Notes: a model not told the origin generated them from the sequence alone. Counted from the first letter of the stretch, positions 1 to 8,731 are shown. The stretch is 64,000 bases of DNA from Stenotrophomonas sp. 610A2 (GCF_030549615.1 NZ_CP130832.1:682001-746000); one strand, 5' to 3'. Made by a program: numbers and translations.

Positions 1-1135
1 CGATGGGCTGGTAGGCCAGTTCGATCTGGCCATCGAGCAGGGCCAGGTGTTCGTTGTTGATGGCGACGTCGTCGCTCTCGTAGGCGGCAACGCCGGTGGT
101 GCTCAGGCGCGCCTGCAGGGCGGTGCGCTCCACCGCTTCCAGTGCGGTATCGGCATCGTTGAGGTCCTGCGACAGGGTGGCGTAGCCGACCACGCAGCGC
201 AGGAACACCGATTCGTCCTCGCGCGGCGCAAACGGCTGCGCGGACAGACCGTCACGCACCTGCTGCGCCAAGGCCGGCACGGCGGCTTCCTCGATGCCGC
301 GGCTGAGCAGCAGGAAACTGTTGTCGTTGAGGCGTGCCAGCTGGTGCGGGCGCAGGTTTTCGGCCAGGCGCTGGCCGGCCTGCACCATCAGGCGCTCGTA
401 GCTGGCGTAGCCGTAGCGTTCGCGCAGGCCCAGGGCGCTGGCGATCTCGATGAACATCAAACCAGCCGGCTGCCGCTCGACGATGGCGGTGCGCAGCTGC
501 TGCAGCACGTTGTGGCGGGTCGGCAGGCCGGTCTCGGGGTTGTTCATCAACGGGCCGGCCTCGGCCTTGCCCGGGCCCTGCATGCGATTGCGACGGATGC
601 GGTTGGCGACCGCCGCGACCAGGTGGCGCGGGCGGATCGGCTTGACCAGCACGTCATCGGCGCCGCAGTCGAGTACTTCGAACTGGCGGTCCGGGTCGGC
701 TTCGCCGGTCAGGAACACGATCGGCAGCAGCTGCTGGTGCGGCTGCTGGCGGATCATCGCGGTCAGCCGCATGCCGTCGAGCCCCGGCATGTGCAGATCC
801 ATCAGGATCAGGTCGGGGCGGTGTTCGCTTATGGCCTGCTGCACGCCTTCCACTTCCATCTGCACGAAGGCCTGCATGCCTGCGCCGTGCAGCACGCTCT
901 GGGCGAACAGGGCCTGCGAGCGGTTGTCCTCGACGATCAGCACCCGGTACGGCGTGTCATCGCCGACATCACTGGCCATGGCGGTCGCGCCGCTGTCGGC
1001 GTCGGCCTTGAGCTGTGCCTGCACCGCTTCGGTGGGCGGCGCATTGCGCACGCTCCAGCGCTGCCAGTAATCGGCCGGTGGGGTTTCCGCGCGTAGCGGG
1101 CGGGCAGGTGCGTTTGGAGTGTCGGTGCTGGCCAT
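1..1135 (-). CDS. REC-GGDEF-EAL signalling protein, C-terminus cut by window edge
   Basis: Reading the minus strand from an ATG at 1135 gives 378 residues that run off the window. Residues about 64-180 are a response-regulator receiver: acidic residues at VED (69-70), phospho-acceptor Asp113 in LMDLHMPG and Lys165 in VKP. Residues about 200-355 form a GGDEF-type cyclase fold, but the signature is NDNSF (270-274) instead of GGDEF, so diguanylate cyclase activity is not expected. The last residues, ending IELAYQPI, match the opening of an EAL phosphodiesterase domain, whose catalytic part lies outside the window. It is therefore a cyclic-di-GMP effector or phosphodiesterase under phosphorelay control. 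The layout recalls FimX-like proteins, but I cannot assign it as FimX without the EAL domain and without seeing a PAS domain. The DUF4126 gene stops 14 bp upstream on the same strand, so the two are probably co-transcribed. Confidence 0.85.
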   Translation of the reverse strand, partial: MASTDTPNAPARPLRAETPPADYWQRWSVRNAPPTEAVQAQLKADADSGATAMASDVGDDTPYRVLIVEDNRSQALFAQSVLHGAGMQAFVQMEVEGVQQAISEHRPDLILMDLHMPGLDGMRLTAMIRQQPHQQLLPIVFLTGEADPDRQFEVLDCGADDVLVKPIRPRHLVAAVANRIRRNRMQGPGKAEAGPLMNNPETGLPTRHNVLQQLRTAIVERQPAGLMFIEIASALGLRERYGYASYERLMVQAGQRLAENLRPHQLARLNDNSFLLLSRGIEEAAVPALAQQVRDGLSAQPFAPREDESVFLRCVVGYATLSQDLNDADTALEAVERTALQARLSTTGVAAYESDDVAINNEHLALLDGQIELAYQPI

Positions 1136-1149
1136 CAGTGAATTATGGT

Positions 1150-1803
1150 TCAGGGGGCGGGCGGCAGCGAGCGATCGCCGGGCGATGACGTTGCCGATGC
1201 TGGCGCGTTGATGTCGGTGCCGGTAGTGCCGAGCAGGCGTTTGAGCCCACGCCACAGCATGCGCCACACCAACCATACGGCGAGGGCGCCGATGATGCTG
1301 GCGCTGAGTACGAAGATAAGCGCCAGCCATGGATGCGCCAGTGCCAGCGCCAATGCGCCGATCACCACGCTGTCCTCGGCAAATGAGGCCACCCAGTTGC
1401 TGGCGGGTTCTGGTGAGGTGTTGAGCAGGGCGCGTGTGCCAGCCTTCAGGCCGTGACTGGTCAGCGCGATACCGGCGCCTGCAGCCAAGGCGCCAGTGCT
1501 CAATTCACCGCTCGGGGACAGCGCGGCGGCGGCGAGGAAGGCGCCAGCCGGGACCCGAGCCAGGGTCTGCAACAGATCCCAGATCGAATCCACGCCCGGG
1601 ATCTTGTCGGCGAAGAACTCGGCTATGGCCAGGGCGCCGGAGGTGCCCAGCACCCACCAGGACTCGGTGGCCTGCAGCGCGGGGGGCAGGTCCACCCAGC
1701 CCATCAGCCCGGCCATGCCGACGCCGAACACGGTCAGGTAGACACGGATGCCGGCCAGCCAGGCCAGCAAGATGCCGATGACGAATACATGGGCTTCGGT
1801 CAT
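1150..1803 (-). CDS. DUF4126 family membrane protein
   Basis: A 217-residue hydrophobic protein starting MTEAHVFVIGILLAWLAG. It has a glycine- and alanine-rich middle with FFADKIPGVDSIWDLLQT, a pattern I associate with DUF4126, and about five membrane-spanning stretches. The C-terminal 30 residues are a polar Ser/Pro tail. Family function is unknown to me; it is expected in the inner membrane. The frame is open to 1896, but the ATG at 1803 directly precedes the conserved part; the longer version adds 31 unconvincing residues. It ends 14 bp before the cyclic-di-GMP signalling gene on the same strand. Confidence 0.8.
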   Translation of the reverse strand: MTEAHVFVIGILLAWLAGIRVYLTVFGVGMAGLMGWVDLPPALQATESWWVLGTSGALAIAEFFADKIPGVDSIWDLLQTLARVPAGAFLAAAALSPSGELSTGALAAGAGIALTSHGLKAGTRALLNTSPEPASNWVASFAEDSVVIGALALALAHPWLALIFVLSASIIGALAVWLVWRMLWRGLKRLLGTTGTDINAPASATSSPGDRSLPPAP

Positions 1804-1970
1804 GGGGGAGTCCGGCCGGGGTACTGTGAGCAGGATCGCAACTATCGAGCATGCCTGCAGTGAATGCCAGCTGCCAGCGTGCAAGCGCGTGTGCATTGCT
1901 GTCGTTTACACTGGACCGTCGTTTCAGACGGAGCACAGGTGTCGCCCTCCCGCGAACACTGGAGCCTGCC

Positions 1971-2711
1971 ATGACCCACCGACCTTCTTCACGTTTCCAG
2001 ATCACCCCGCGCGGCGGCGCGAGCACGCGCCCAGGCTGGGTGCCGATTGCCGTGCTGGCCGGCGCCTGGCTGCTGTCGCTGCTGCTGGTCGGCTGGCTGG
2101 CCTCGCGCTACGCCTCGCCCGATGCCGGTGGCCTGCGCGAGAAGCTGCGGCAGAGCGAGGCAGTGGTCAGCCAGCAGCGCGGCCAGCTGGAAGAGCTGCG
2201 CCAGCGCCAGGCCACGCTGGAGGCCTCGGACAAGATCAGCCGCGCCGCCAACAACGAAGTGCAGACCTCGCTGGGCGAGCGCGACGAAGAGATCGCTGGC
2301 CTGCGCGCCGACGTCGCCTTCTATGAACGGTTGGTCGGTTCCACCAGCCAGCGCAAGGGCCTGAACGCCCATTCGGTCGAATTCGCCCCGGAAGCGGCCG
2401 GCAGCTGGCATTACAGCGTGGTGCTGACCCAGAACCTCAATCGCGGTGCGATCAGCCAGGGCCAGATGCGGTTCTCGGTCGAGGGTGTGAAGGACGGAAA
2501 GCTGACGACCGTCAGCTGGGATGACCTACATCAGCGCAAAGGGGCGCCGGGGCAGGATTATTCCTTCCGTTATTTCCAACAACTGGACGGTAGCGTGATG
2601 CTGCCCCGGGATTTCACACCGCAACGTGTGCGAGTCTCCCTGTCCGGATCCGGGGGGGGCTCCAACCAGACATTCGATTGGAAACTCGCCGGCAACGGCA
2701 GAGGGGAATAA
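1971..2711 (+). CDS. DUF6776 family membrane-anchored coiled-coil protein
   Basis: A 246-residue protein with a short basic N-terminus, one transmembrane helix at about residues 24-46 (VPIAVLAGAWLLSLLLVGWL) and a Leu/Gln/Glu-rich coiled coil at about 55-115. A C-terminal beta-rich domain (about 120-240) presumably lies in the periplasm. I place it in DUF6776 from this architecture and because such proteins commonly sit directly upstream of bactofilin and erpA in Xanthomonadaceae. The ATG at 1971 was chosen over 1851 because the extra 40 residues are not protein-like. The bactofilin start follows 2 bp after the stop, so translation is likely coupled; a role in organising the bactofilin scaffold at the membrane is inference only. 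Confidence 0.75.
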   Translation: MTHRPSSRFQITPRGGASTRPGWVPIAVLAGAWLLSLLLVGWLASRYASPDAGGLREKLRQSEAVVSQQRGQLEELRQRQATLEASDKISRAANNEVQTSLGERDEEIAGLRADVAFYERLVGSTSQRKGLNAHSVEFAPEAAGSWHYSVVLTQNLNRGAISQGQMRFSVEGVKDGKLTTVSWDDLHQRKGAPGQDYSFRYFQQLDGSVMLPRDFTPQRVRVSLSGSGGGSNQTFDWKLAGNGRGE

Positions 2712-2713
2712 GC

Positions 2714-3148
2714 ATGTTCAAAAGCAAGTCCAAGCACGATACCGACCTGTCGGTAGACGCCCTCATCGGTTCGCAGGTGGAAATCCGCGGCGACGTGGTA
2801 TTCAGCGGCAGCCTGTACGTGGAGGGCCGCATCATCGGCAAGGTGATCGCCGAGGAAGGCGCCAAGGCGATGCTGACCCTGGCCGAGCACGGCCGCATCG
2901 AAGGCGAAGTACGCGCCGCCGTGGTGGTCCTCAGCGGCACCATGGAAGGCGACGTCCACGCCAGCGAGCGGATCGAGCTGACCCCCAGCGCCCGTGTCAC
3001 CGGCAATGTGCATTACACCGTGGTGGAAATGAGCGCCGGTGCCCAGCTCAATGGTCGCCTGCTGCACACCGCCGCGATGGCTGCGTTGCCGGCGCCCGAT
3101 GCCAAGGGCAACGAGAAATCCAAGAAAGCTGAAGCCGCTGCGGCTTGA
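2714..3148 (+). CDS. Bactofilin (polymer-forming cytoskeletal protein)
   Basis: A 144-residue protein. Residues about 15-125 contain the repeating short beta-strand pattern with regular glycines (for example [19 protein letters not shown] and [22 protein letters not shown]) that forms the right-handed beta-helix of bactofilins. The ends are charged and disordered: a lysine-rich N-terminus that could contact membrane and a Lys/Ala-rich tail. Bactofilins polymerise without nucleotide and act as scaffolds for cell-wall or surface machinery. The start at 2714 has a GAGGGGAA ribosome site about 8 bp upstream, formed by the end of the DUF6776 gene. erpA follows 32 bp downstream. Confidence 0.92.
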   Translation: MFKSKSKHDTDLSVDALIGSQVEIRGDVVFSGSLYVEGRIIGKVIAEEGAKAMLTLAEHGRIEGEVRAAVVVLSGTMEGDVHASERIELTPSARVTGNVHYTVVEMSAGAQLNGRLLHTAAMAALPAPDAKGNEKSKKAEAAAA

Positions 3149-3180
3149 AACAGGGGCTTCACGCCCCCATCCTGAGCGCC

Positions 3181-3567
3181 ATGAGCACCCTAGTTTCCCT
3201 GCCCGGCGTTCAGCCGGCGCCTGATTACCAGTCCCTGGACCGTCCACTGAATTTCACCCCGGCGGCGGCCTCCAAGGTGCGTGAGCTGATCCAGGACGAG
3301 GGCAACGCTGCACTCGCCCTGCGTGTCTACATCCAGGGCGGCGGCTGTTCCGGCTTCCAGTACGGCTTCGAGTTCGATGAGAACCGTGCCGAGGACGACT
3401 TGGCTGTCATCACCGAGGGCGTCACCCTGCTGGTCGACCCGCTGAGCCTGCAGTACCTGATGGGCGCCGAGGTGGATTACAGCGAAAGCCTGACCGGCGC
3501 GCAGTTCGTGATCCGCAACCCCAATGCCCGCACCACCTGCGGCTGCGGTAGCAGCTTCTCGGTTTAA
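3181..3567 (+). CDS. erpA: Iron-sulfur cluster insertion protein ErpA
   Basis: A 128-residue A-type Fe-S carrier. The three conserved cysteines are Cys56 (GGGCSGFQY) and Cys120/Cys122 ([10 protein letters not shown]); they bind a cluster and pass it to apo-proteins such as enzymes of isoprenoid synthesis and respiration. The N-terminus is about 14 residues longer than E. coli ErpA. The ATG at 3181 was preferred to 3145, which adds 12 residues without homology. It is the third gene of the DUF6776-bactofilin-erpA run; the link with bactofilin is positional, and no isc or suf gene is nearby. Confidence 0.96.
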   Translation: MSTLVSLPGVQPAPDYQSLDRPLNFTPAAASKVRELIQDEGNAALALRVYIQGGGCSGFQYGFEFDENRAEDDLAVITEGVTLLVDPLSLQYLMGAEVDYSESLTGAQFVIRNPNARTTCGCGSSFSV

Positions 3568-3635
3568 GACAGATCCGGCCGCATTGCGGCTGGCTGCGCT
3601 TGCGATGGCGGCGCTTTGTCGTCAGGCTCTGGCGG

Positions 3636-4541
3636 ATGCTGAATCCTGAATCCCGTTTTGCCGGGCACGCTTTTGCTGGTGCGCCGCTGGACCGTTCCGA
3701 TGCCTTGCGCGGCGATGCCGATGCACTGGCGGCCTTGTGGCCGACCGCGCAGGTCTTGGTGTTGGATGCCGATGGCACCGCGTTCGCCGATGATCAAGGG
3801 CGGCCTGCGCTGTTCAATGGTCTTGAGCTGGGCGGTGGCCCGGGCGTGGCGATCTTCCTTGGACTGCGCGAGGGCCGCGCCTGGTTTGCCGCCGAGGCGG
3901 CAACGCTGACCGTACAGGCACCGCAGCGCATGGATCTGCGGCAGGCAGCGGTGCACTGGCCGGCCGAGGTGGCCGACGTGTTCTGCTACGCGCGCGGCAT
4001 GTCGTACTGGCATTCGCGCAACCGCTTCTGTGGCGTCTGCGGCTCGCCAGTGCGCTTTGGCCGTTTTGGTTTCATCGGCCATTGCGACCAATGCCGGACC
4101 GAGCACTATCCGCGTGTGGATCCGGCCGTCATCGTCGCCGTCGAGAACAATGGCCGGCTGCTGTTGGGCCGGCAGAGCAGCTGGATCGCGCGCCGCTATT
4201 CGGTGCTGGCCGGTTTCGTCGAGCCCGGCGAAACCTTTGAGCAGACCGTTGCCCGCGAGGTATTCGAGGAAGCGCGGGTGCGGGTGATCCAGGCCCAGTA
4301 CCAGGGCACCCAGCCATGGCCGTTCCCGGGCGCCTTGATGGTGGGCTTCCGTGCCAGTGCACACGATGACGTGCCGACCGTGGATGGCGAGCTTGAGGAC
4401 GCGCGCTGGTTCAGCGTCGATGAGGTCGGTGCGGCCCTGCAGCGCGATACCGACGATGACGGGCAGGGCATCCTGCTGCCGCAACGGCTGTCGATTGCAC
4501 GCACGCTGATCGAGCAGTGGTACCAGAGCCAGCCTCGGTGA
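3636..4541 (+). CDS. nudC: NADH pyrophosphatase NudC (NAD+ diphosphatase / RNA deNADding)
   Basis: A 301-residue Nudix hydrolase that cleaves NAD(H) to NMN(H) and AMP and, by family knowledge, removes NAD caps from RNA. The sequence shows the family's zinc ribbon (Cys132, Cys135, Cys150, Cys153), the Nudix box at about 193-215 with catalytic REVFEE, and the NADH signature TQPWPFPGA near 225. The usual glycine after the REVxEEx segment is Arg214 here (EEARV instead of EEAGV). The frame is open from a TTG at 3600, but the first ATG is at 3636, which gives a normal length; no strong ribosome site decides between them. ampE follows 73 bp downstream. Confidence 0.93.
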   Translation: MLNPESRFAGHAFAGAPLDRSDALRGDADALAALWPTAQVLVLDADGTAFADDQGRPALFNGLELGGGPGVAIFLGLREGRAWFAAEAATLTVQAPQRMDLRQAAVHWPAEVADVFCYARGMSYWHSRNRFCGVCGSPVRFGRFGFIGHCDQCRTEHYPRVDPAVIVAVENNGRLLLGRQSSWIARRYSVLAGFVEPGETFEQTVAREVFEEARVRVIQAQYQGTQPWPFPGALMVGFRASAHDDVPTVDGELEDARWFSVDEVGAALQRDTDDDGQGILLPQRLSIARTLIEQWYQSQPR

Positions 4542-4614
4542 GCGCGATCTGCGCGCTGGCGGGTGCGGCCCGGCAGCGCCGGCAAGGCCTACAATTGCAG
4601 GCCGGAGGAGCCGC

Positions 4615-5499
4615 ATGTTCACAACCTTGGTAGCGGTAATCGCAGCATTGGTGCTGGGCCATCTGGCGCCCGCGCTGATGGCTGCCCTGCGCGACTGGCG
4701 CTGGTTCGGAGGCTGCCTGGGCGGCTTGCGTGCGCAGCTGGGTGAATCGTCGGCACGCTACACGGTGCTGCTGGCGATCGTGCCCTGCGTGCTGTTGGTG
4801 GGCTTGCTGCAATGGGCGCTGGCTGGACGACTGTTCGGCCTGCCCTCGCTGTTGTTCGGGGTGGTGGTACTGGCATTGTGCTGGGGGCCGCGCGACCTGG
4901 ACCGTGATGTCGAAGCGGTGATCGATGCCGATGACGGCGCTGCCGCCGAGCTTGCGGTGTCGAAGCTGCAGGCGGCCGGCGGCAGCCTGCGCGAGGATGC
5001 GCCGGGGCTGGTCGAAGCGACCACGCTCAATGCCCTGCGGCGCTGGTTTGCGCCGCTGTTCTGGTTCCTGTTGCTGGGGCCGCTGGGTGTGGTGTTGTAC
5101 CGCCTGTTGGCGCAGACCGCGCAGGGACCGCAGGGCGTGCAGTTGTCCGACGAGGAGCGGCGATCCAGCGATTGGCTGCTGGCGGTGCTGGAGTGGCCGG
5201 TGGCGCAGCTGATGACGCTGTCGATGGCCTTGGTAGGCAATTTCGATACCGTGTTCACGGCCTGGCGCCGTGCGGCAGGCAATCGCTGGGCGCTGCAGCT
5301 CGGCTTCCTGACCGAGGCCGCACGTGCCAGCGTGGGTGCCGAGCTGGTTGAAGAGGCCGAAGAAGCGCGGCTGGCCGGACAGGTGCCGGTTGATGAGCGC
5401 TACCCGGAGCTGCGCGACGCGATGAGCCTGGTCTGGCGCACGCTATTGCTGTGGATGGCGCTGTTGGCGCTGCTGGTGATCGCCGGCTGGGTAGGCTGA
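4615..5499 (+). CDS. ampE: AmpE family signalling modulator
   Basis: A 294-residue inner-membrane protein with hydrophobic segments at about 1-20, 48-65, 75-93, 145-165 and 275-292, and a cytoplasmic middle region containing VEATTLNALRRWFAPLFWF and FDTVFTAWRR, patterns of the AmpE/CobD-like family. In enterobacteria ampE follows ampD and affects beta-lactamase induction. Here ampD is absent and nudC precedes it, so a role in beta-lactam sensing is family inference. A GGAGGA ribosome site lies 5 bp before the ATG. Confidence 0.88.
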   Translation: MFTTLVAVIAALVLGHLAPALMAALRDWRWFGGCLGGLRAQLGESSARYTVLLAIVPCVLLVGLLQWALAGRLFGLPSLLFGVVVLALCWGPRDLDRDVEAVIDADDGAAAELAVSKLQAAGGSLREDAPGLVEATTLNALRRWFAPLFWFLLLGPLGVVLYRLLAQTAQGPQGVQLSDEERRSSDWLLAVLEWPVAQLMTLSMALVGNFDTVFTAWRRAAGNRWALQLGFLTEAARASVGAELVEEAEEARLAGQVPVDERYPELRDAMSLVWRTLLLWMALLALLVIAGWVG

Positions 5500-5514
5500 G
5501 CCGGCCAGGCCTTT

Positions 5515-5616
5515 GTAGCCCGGGTAAGCGTGAGCGCACCCGGAGACCGGGAGTCCAGTGAGGTTTCAGGCTGTCTGCGGAGTGCCCCGGGTGCGTTGCG
5601 CTTAACCCGGGCTACC
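5515..5616. repeat. GTAG-headed palindromic repeat pair (GGGTAAGCG.AGCGCACCC type)
   Basis: Two inverted copies of a REP-like unit, each reading GTAGCCCGGGTAAGCG then AGCGCACCCGG, face each other across about 45 bp directly after ampE. Related units lie at 28994-29022 and 55907-56003. The left copy has GTGAGCG where others have GCGAAGCG or GCACAGCG. Convergent placement between ampE and the DUF2752 gene suggests a bidirectional terminator or a neutral REP insertion site. Confidence 0.75.
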
Positions 5617-5643
5617 TGATTGCGTGGCGCATGAGGCGGCTTT

Positions 5644-6060
5644 TCAGCCCGGCGCGAGCAGGTTGAACGGATACCAGGGCAGGTTGCGCAGCAGCCAATA
5701 GGAGACGATCACCACCAGCCATGGGATCGGTCGCGCGAACAGGCGTACCGCCCATTGCAGTCGTGCTGGCCATAGTCCTGCCCCATGCAGGGCCATCACC
5801 AGCACCGGCACGATCGAGACGATCAGCAGGGGGTTCATTGCCATGGCCTGGGGCAGGTCCAGGTGGACCAGTGCGTGCAGGCAACGGGTGCTGCCGCAGC
5901 CGGGACACCACAGGCCGGTCAGCGCATAGAAGGGGCAGGTTGGCAGCGGATTGCCCGGCGTATTGGGGTCGATCCGGCTCAATACCGCCGCAGCGCCCAC
6001 GCCGATACCGGCAATCGCGGCCAAGGGCATGTAACGCAGCAGGTGTTGCGGGAACTGCAT
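5644..6060 (-). CDS. DUF2752 family membrane protein
   Basis: A 138-residue protein with the DUF2752 hallmark CPFYALTGLWCPGCGSTR at about residues 42-60, a small cysteine-rich element between membrane segments, followed by two further hydrophobic helices. Function is unknown. It is the last gene of a minus-strand trio (TM2, CD225, DUF2752), all short membrane proteins separated by small gaps. This grouping recurs in related bacteria as far as I know, suggesting a shared membrane role. The ATG at 6060 is the first in frame. Confidence 0.88.
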   Translation of the reverse strand: MQFPQHLLRYMPLAAIAGIGVGAAAVLSRIDPNTPGNPLPTCPFYALTGLWCPGCGSTRCLHALVHLDLPQAMAMNPLLIVSIVPVLVMALHGAGLWPARLQWAVRLFARPIPWLVVIVSYWLLRNLPWYPFNLLAPG

Positions 6061-6072
6061 GTCAGGACAACA

Positions 6073-6100
6073 ACAGGCCGGCCGGATCCGGCCGGCCTGT
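6073..6100. terminator. Perfect 28-bp palindrome after the CD225 gene
   Basis: Two 14-bp arms (ACAGGCCGGCCGGA and its exact complement) meet without a spacer between the CD225 stop and the DUF2752 start. It would form a very stable RNA hairpin but has no T-run, so it may attenuate, stabilise or process the trio transcript instead of ending it. Confidence 0.5.
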
Positions 6101-6108
6101 CGGATTCA

Positions 6109-6390
6109 TCAGTAGCTCGAAGCGCCGCTCATCGCGCCGCCGAGGCCGAGCACCATGACCAGCACGATGTACAGGATGGTGACGACGATGCCCGCACCAG
6201 CCGCATAGATGGCCCACTTCTTGGCCTTGTCGGCGGCATCACGTGCACCGGCGACATCGCCAGCGGCCAGCAGGCCGTTGACCTTGGCTGCGTGGACGAT
6301 GGAGACGATGCCCAGCGGCAGGCAGCAGAACAGGGTGGACAGGATTGCCCAGACGAGGTTGTTGGATACGGCGGGACTGCTTGTATTCAC
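6109..6390 (-). CDS. CD225/dispanin family small membrane protein
   Basis: A 93-residue protein with two membrane segments: residues about 11-35 (NLVWAILSTLFCCLPLGIVS) containing the CD225 double cysteine and LPLG turn, and about 64-85. The loop between them is rich in Ala, Asp and Lys (AGDVAGARDAADKAKKW), as in bacterial dispanins. Eukaryotic relatives (IFITM) alter membrane fusion; the bacterial role is unknown. Translation appears to start at GTG (6390), which has a strong AAGGAG site 7 bp upstream. It lies between the TM2 and DUF2752 genes. Confidence 0.9.
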   Translation of the reverse strand: MNTSSPAVSNNLVWAILSTLFCCLPLGIVSIVHAAKVNGLLAAGDVAGARDAADKAKKWAIYAAGAGIVVTILYIVLVMVLGLGGAMSGASSY

Positions 6391-6411
6391 GTAAAACTCC
6401 TTGTTGAAAAA

Positions 6412-6744
6412 TCAGCGTGACTTGCAGGCATTCGCCGCAGTCAGCGGCGAGATGATCATTGTGGCGATCCAGCATAGGGGCCACGTGATGAAACCGATGA
6501 AGACAAAGCACAGCAGGAAGTTGACGAAGGCCACCGCCCAGTAGCCGAACATGATGATCAGCCCGGTGACGACGTTGCCCGCGTACAGATGACCAATGCC
6601 GAAAACCTGGAAAAACCCCGGCAGCACTTCCAGCAGCGCCGCTATCCCACCTGACTTCTGCGGGTGGTAGTAGTGGTGCACCTGCTGCGGCGCCGAGGGC
6701 GGCGCAGGCGGTGCGGCTGGCAATGATGGCGTGGCGTTGTCCAT
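6412..6744 (-). CDS. TM2 domain protein
   Basis: A 110-residue protein with a Pro/Ala-rich cytoplasmic N-terminus (residues 1-32, including HHYYHPQKSGG) followed by two close membrane helices joined by GIGHLYAGNVVTG, the signature of the TM2 fold (GxGxFYxG). TM2 proteins are small double-helix membrane proteins without a general assigned function. An AAGGGGA ribosome site precedes the ATG. The CD225 gene starts 21 bp after its stop, so they are likely one operon. Confidence 0.9.
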   Translation of the reverse strand: MDNATPSLPAAPPAPPSAPQQVHHYYHPQKSGGIAALLEVLPGFFQVFGIGHLYAGNVVTGLIIMFGYWAVAFVNFLLCFVFIGFITWPLCWIATMIISPLTAANACKSR

Positions 6745-6841
6745 ATATCCCCTTGCTCCTGAGCTGTGCTGCGGTCCCCAGCAGACACATAGGACGCTAG
6801 CCTAGCCACTTGTCCTATTTCTGGAAAGGGCTCTTTCCTAC

Positions 6842-8731
6842 TCAGGCCTCATCGCCACGCAACTTGCGGACCAGAGTTTCCAGCTGGGCGGCGTCGGTCT
6901 GGGCGCCATCCACCGGTATCCCGGCAACCACCTCGATGTGCGCGCGGAAGCGGCGCGGCACCCGCATCTGCCCCAGCCGGCTGTCACGGCGGCTCCACAT
7001 GCTGGACCACATGCCCTTCAGCGCCATCGGCACGACAGGCACGGGGCGCCGGGCCAGGATCTTCTCCACGCCGGACTTGAAGGCTGCAATCTCGCCGTCC
7101 TTGGTCAAGGCGCCTTCGGGGAAGATGCAGACCAGCTCGCCCTCGGCCAGCGCCGCATCCACCTCGTCGAAGGCGCGCTGCATCAGCGCAGCGTCCTCCT
7201 TGGGGCTGGCGATAGGGATGGCCTTGGCGGTCTTGAAGATCCAGCGCATCACCGGCACGTTGAAGATCCGGTAATACATGACGAAGCGCGCCGGACGCGG
7301 GATCACCGCCGACAGGATCAGCGCATCCATGTAGCTGACGTGGTTGCAGACGATCAGCGCTGCACCTTCGTCCGGAACATTGTCCTCCACGCCCTTGACC
7401 CGCAGCCGGTACAGGGTGCGCACCATCAGCCAGCTGAGGAAGCGCATCAGGAACTCGGGCACGATGCTGAAGATGTAGACCGCGACCACGATGTTGGCGA
7501 TGGCCAGCGCCAGGAACAGCTGCGGGATGCTCCACTTGAGCACGCTCTGGGTGATCAGGCCGAGCACCGCCGCCAGTACGATGAAGCCGGAATTCTGGAT
7601 GTTGAGCGCGGCGAACACCCGCGACATCTCCGATTTCGGAGTGCGGCTCTGGATCAACGCGAACAGCGGGACCACGAAGAAGCCGGTGAACAGGCCGATG
7701 CCGAGCAGGTCGATGATGATGCGCCAGCTGCCGGGCTGCTGGATGAAGCCGGCGACATCCAAGCCGGTGACGCTGACCACGCCGGTACGTGCGAAGTACA
7801 GGTCCAGCAGGAACGCGCTCATGCCGAACGCGCCCAGTGGCACCAGGCCGATCTCGACGATGCGCCCGGACAGCTTTTCGCATAGCAGCGAGCCGACGCC
7901 GGTGCCCAGCGAGAACAGCGCCAGCGCGAAGATGTACAGCACCTCGTCGCCGCCCAGGTTCACCACCGCATAGGTCGGCAGCTGCGAGGTGAGCACGGTG
8001 CCGAAGAACCAGAACCAGGACACGCCGAGGATGGCGTTGCGTACCGCCTTCTGCTTCTTGGCCAGGCGCAGCACCGCCAGCGATTCGCTGATCGGGTTCC
8101 AATTGATCTTCAGCTCAGGCGCACCGGCGTCCACGCGTGGAATCATGCGTGCGGTGATGTTGCCGATCAGCGCAAGCGCAATGATGGCAACCGCGGCGAC
8201 GATGGGGCCGTACGCACCGGCCAGCGCGAAGATCATGCCGCCGGCGATCATGCCGGTGAGGATGGAAATGGAGGTGCCCATCTCCACCAGGCCATTGCCG
8301 CCGGTCAATTCCTCAGGCTTGAGGATGGACGGCAGCACCGAGTATTTGACCGGACCGAACAAGGTTGATTGCAGGCCGGTGCAGAACAGCGCTACCAGCA
8401 GCACCGGCATGTTCTGGGTAAGGAAGCCGACCGCGGCCAGCGACATCACCACGATTTCCATGGTGGTGGTGATGACGATGAGTTTCTGTTTTTCCAGTTT
8501 CTCGGCGATCTGCCCGGCAAGTGCCGAGAACAGGAAGTAGGGCAGGATGAACAGCGCCGGTGCCAGGTTGGTGTACAGCGTGCGTTCTTCGCTGCTGACA
8601 CCGACATAGAACAGCAGGCCGATGATCGCCTGGCGATAGATGTTGTCGTTGAACGCGCCCAGCGCCTGGACGATGAAGAACGGGAGGAAGCGGCGCTGCT
8701 TGAGCAGGGCGAACTGGTTGTGGCCGGACAT
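6842..8731 (-). CDS. LplT-type MFS lysophospholipid flippase fused to PlsC-type acyltransferase
   Basis: A 629-residue fusion. Residues about 1-420 are a 12-helix MFS transporter of the LplT type, opening with FFIVQALGAFNDNIYRQA. Residues about 430-625 are an acylglycerolphosphate acyltransferase with the catalytic box NHVSYMD and the FPEGALTKDG box. In enterobacteria LplT imports lyso-phospholipids and Aas re-acylates them; here transport and acyl transfer are joined, but the AMP-dependent acyl-ACP synthetase part of Aas is absent, so acyl groups must come from acyl-CoA or acyl-ACP made elsewhere. Likely role: phospholipid repair or remodelling at the inner membrane. GAGGAG lies 7 bp before the ATG. 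Confidence 0.92.
   Translation of the reverse strand: MSGHNQFALLKQRRFLPFFIVQALGAFNDNIYRQAIIGLLFYVGVSSEERTLYTNLAPALFILPYFLFSALAGQIAEKLEKQKLIVITTTMEIVVMSLAAVGFLTQNMPVLLVALFCTGLQSTLFGPVKYSVLPSILKPEELTGGNGLVEMGTSISILTGMIAGGMIFALAGAYGPIVAAVAIIALALIGNITARMIPRVDAGAPELKINWNPISESLAVLRLAKKQKAVRNAILGVSWFWFFGTVLTSQLPTYAVVNLGGDEVLYIFALALFSLGTGVGSLLCEKLSGRIVEIGLVPLGAFGMSAFLLDLYFARTGVVSVTGLDVAGFIQQPGSWRIIIDLLGIGLFTGFFVVPLFALIQSRTPKSEMSRVFAALNIQNSGFIVLAAVLGLITQSVLKWSIPQLFLALAIANIVVAVYIFSIVPEFLMRFLSWLMVRTLYRLRVKGVEDNVPDEGAALIVCNHVSYMDALILSAVIPRPARFVMYYRIFNVPVMRWIFKTAKAIPIASPKEDAALMQRAFDEVDAALAEGELVCIFPEGALTKDGEIAAFKSGVEKILARRPVPVVPMALKGMWSSMWSRRDSRLGQMRVPRRFRAHIEVVAGIPVDGAQTDAAQLETLVRKLRGDEA

Noticed and set aside
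1..1135. Naming the first gene fimX
   Set aside because: The receiver plus degenerate GGDEF is compatible, but no PAS domain is seen and the EAL domain is outside the window.
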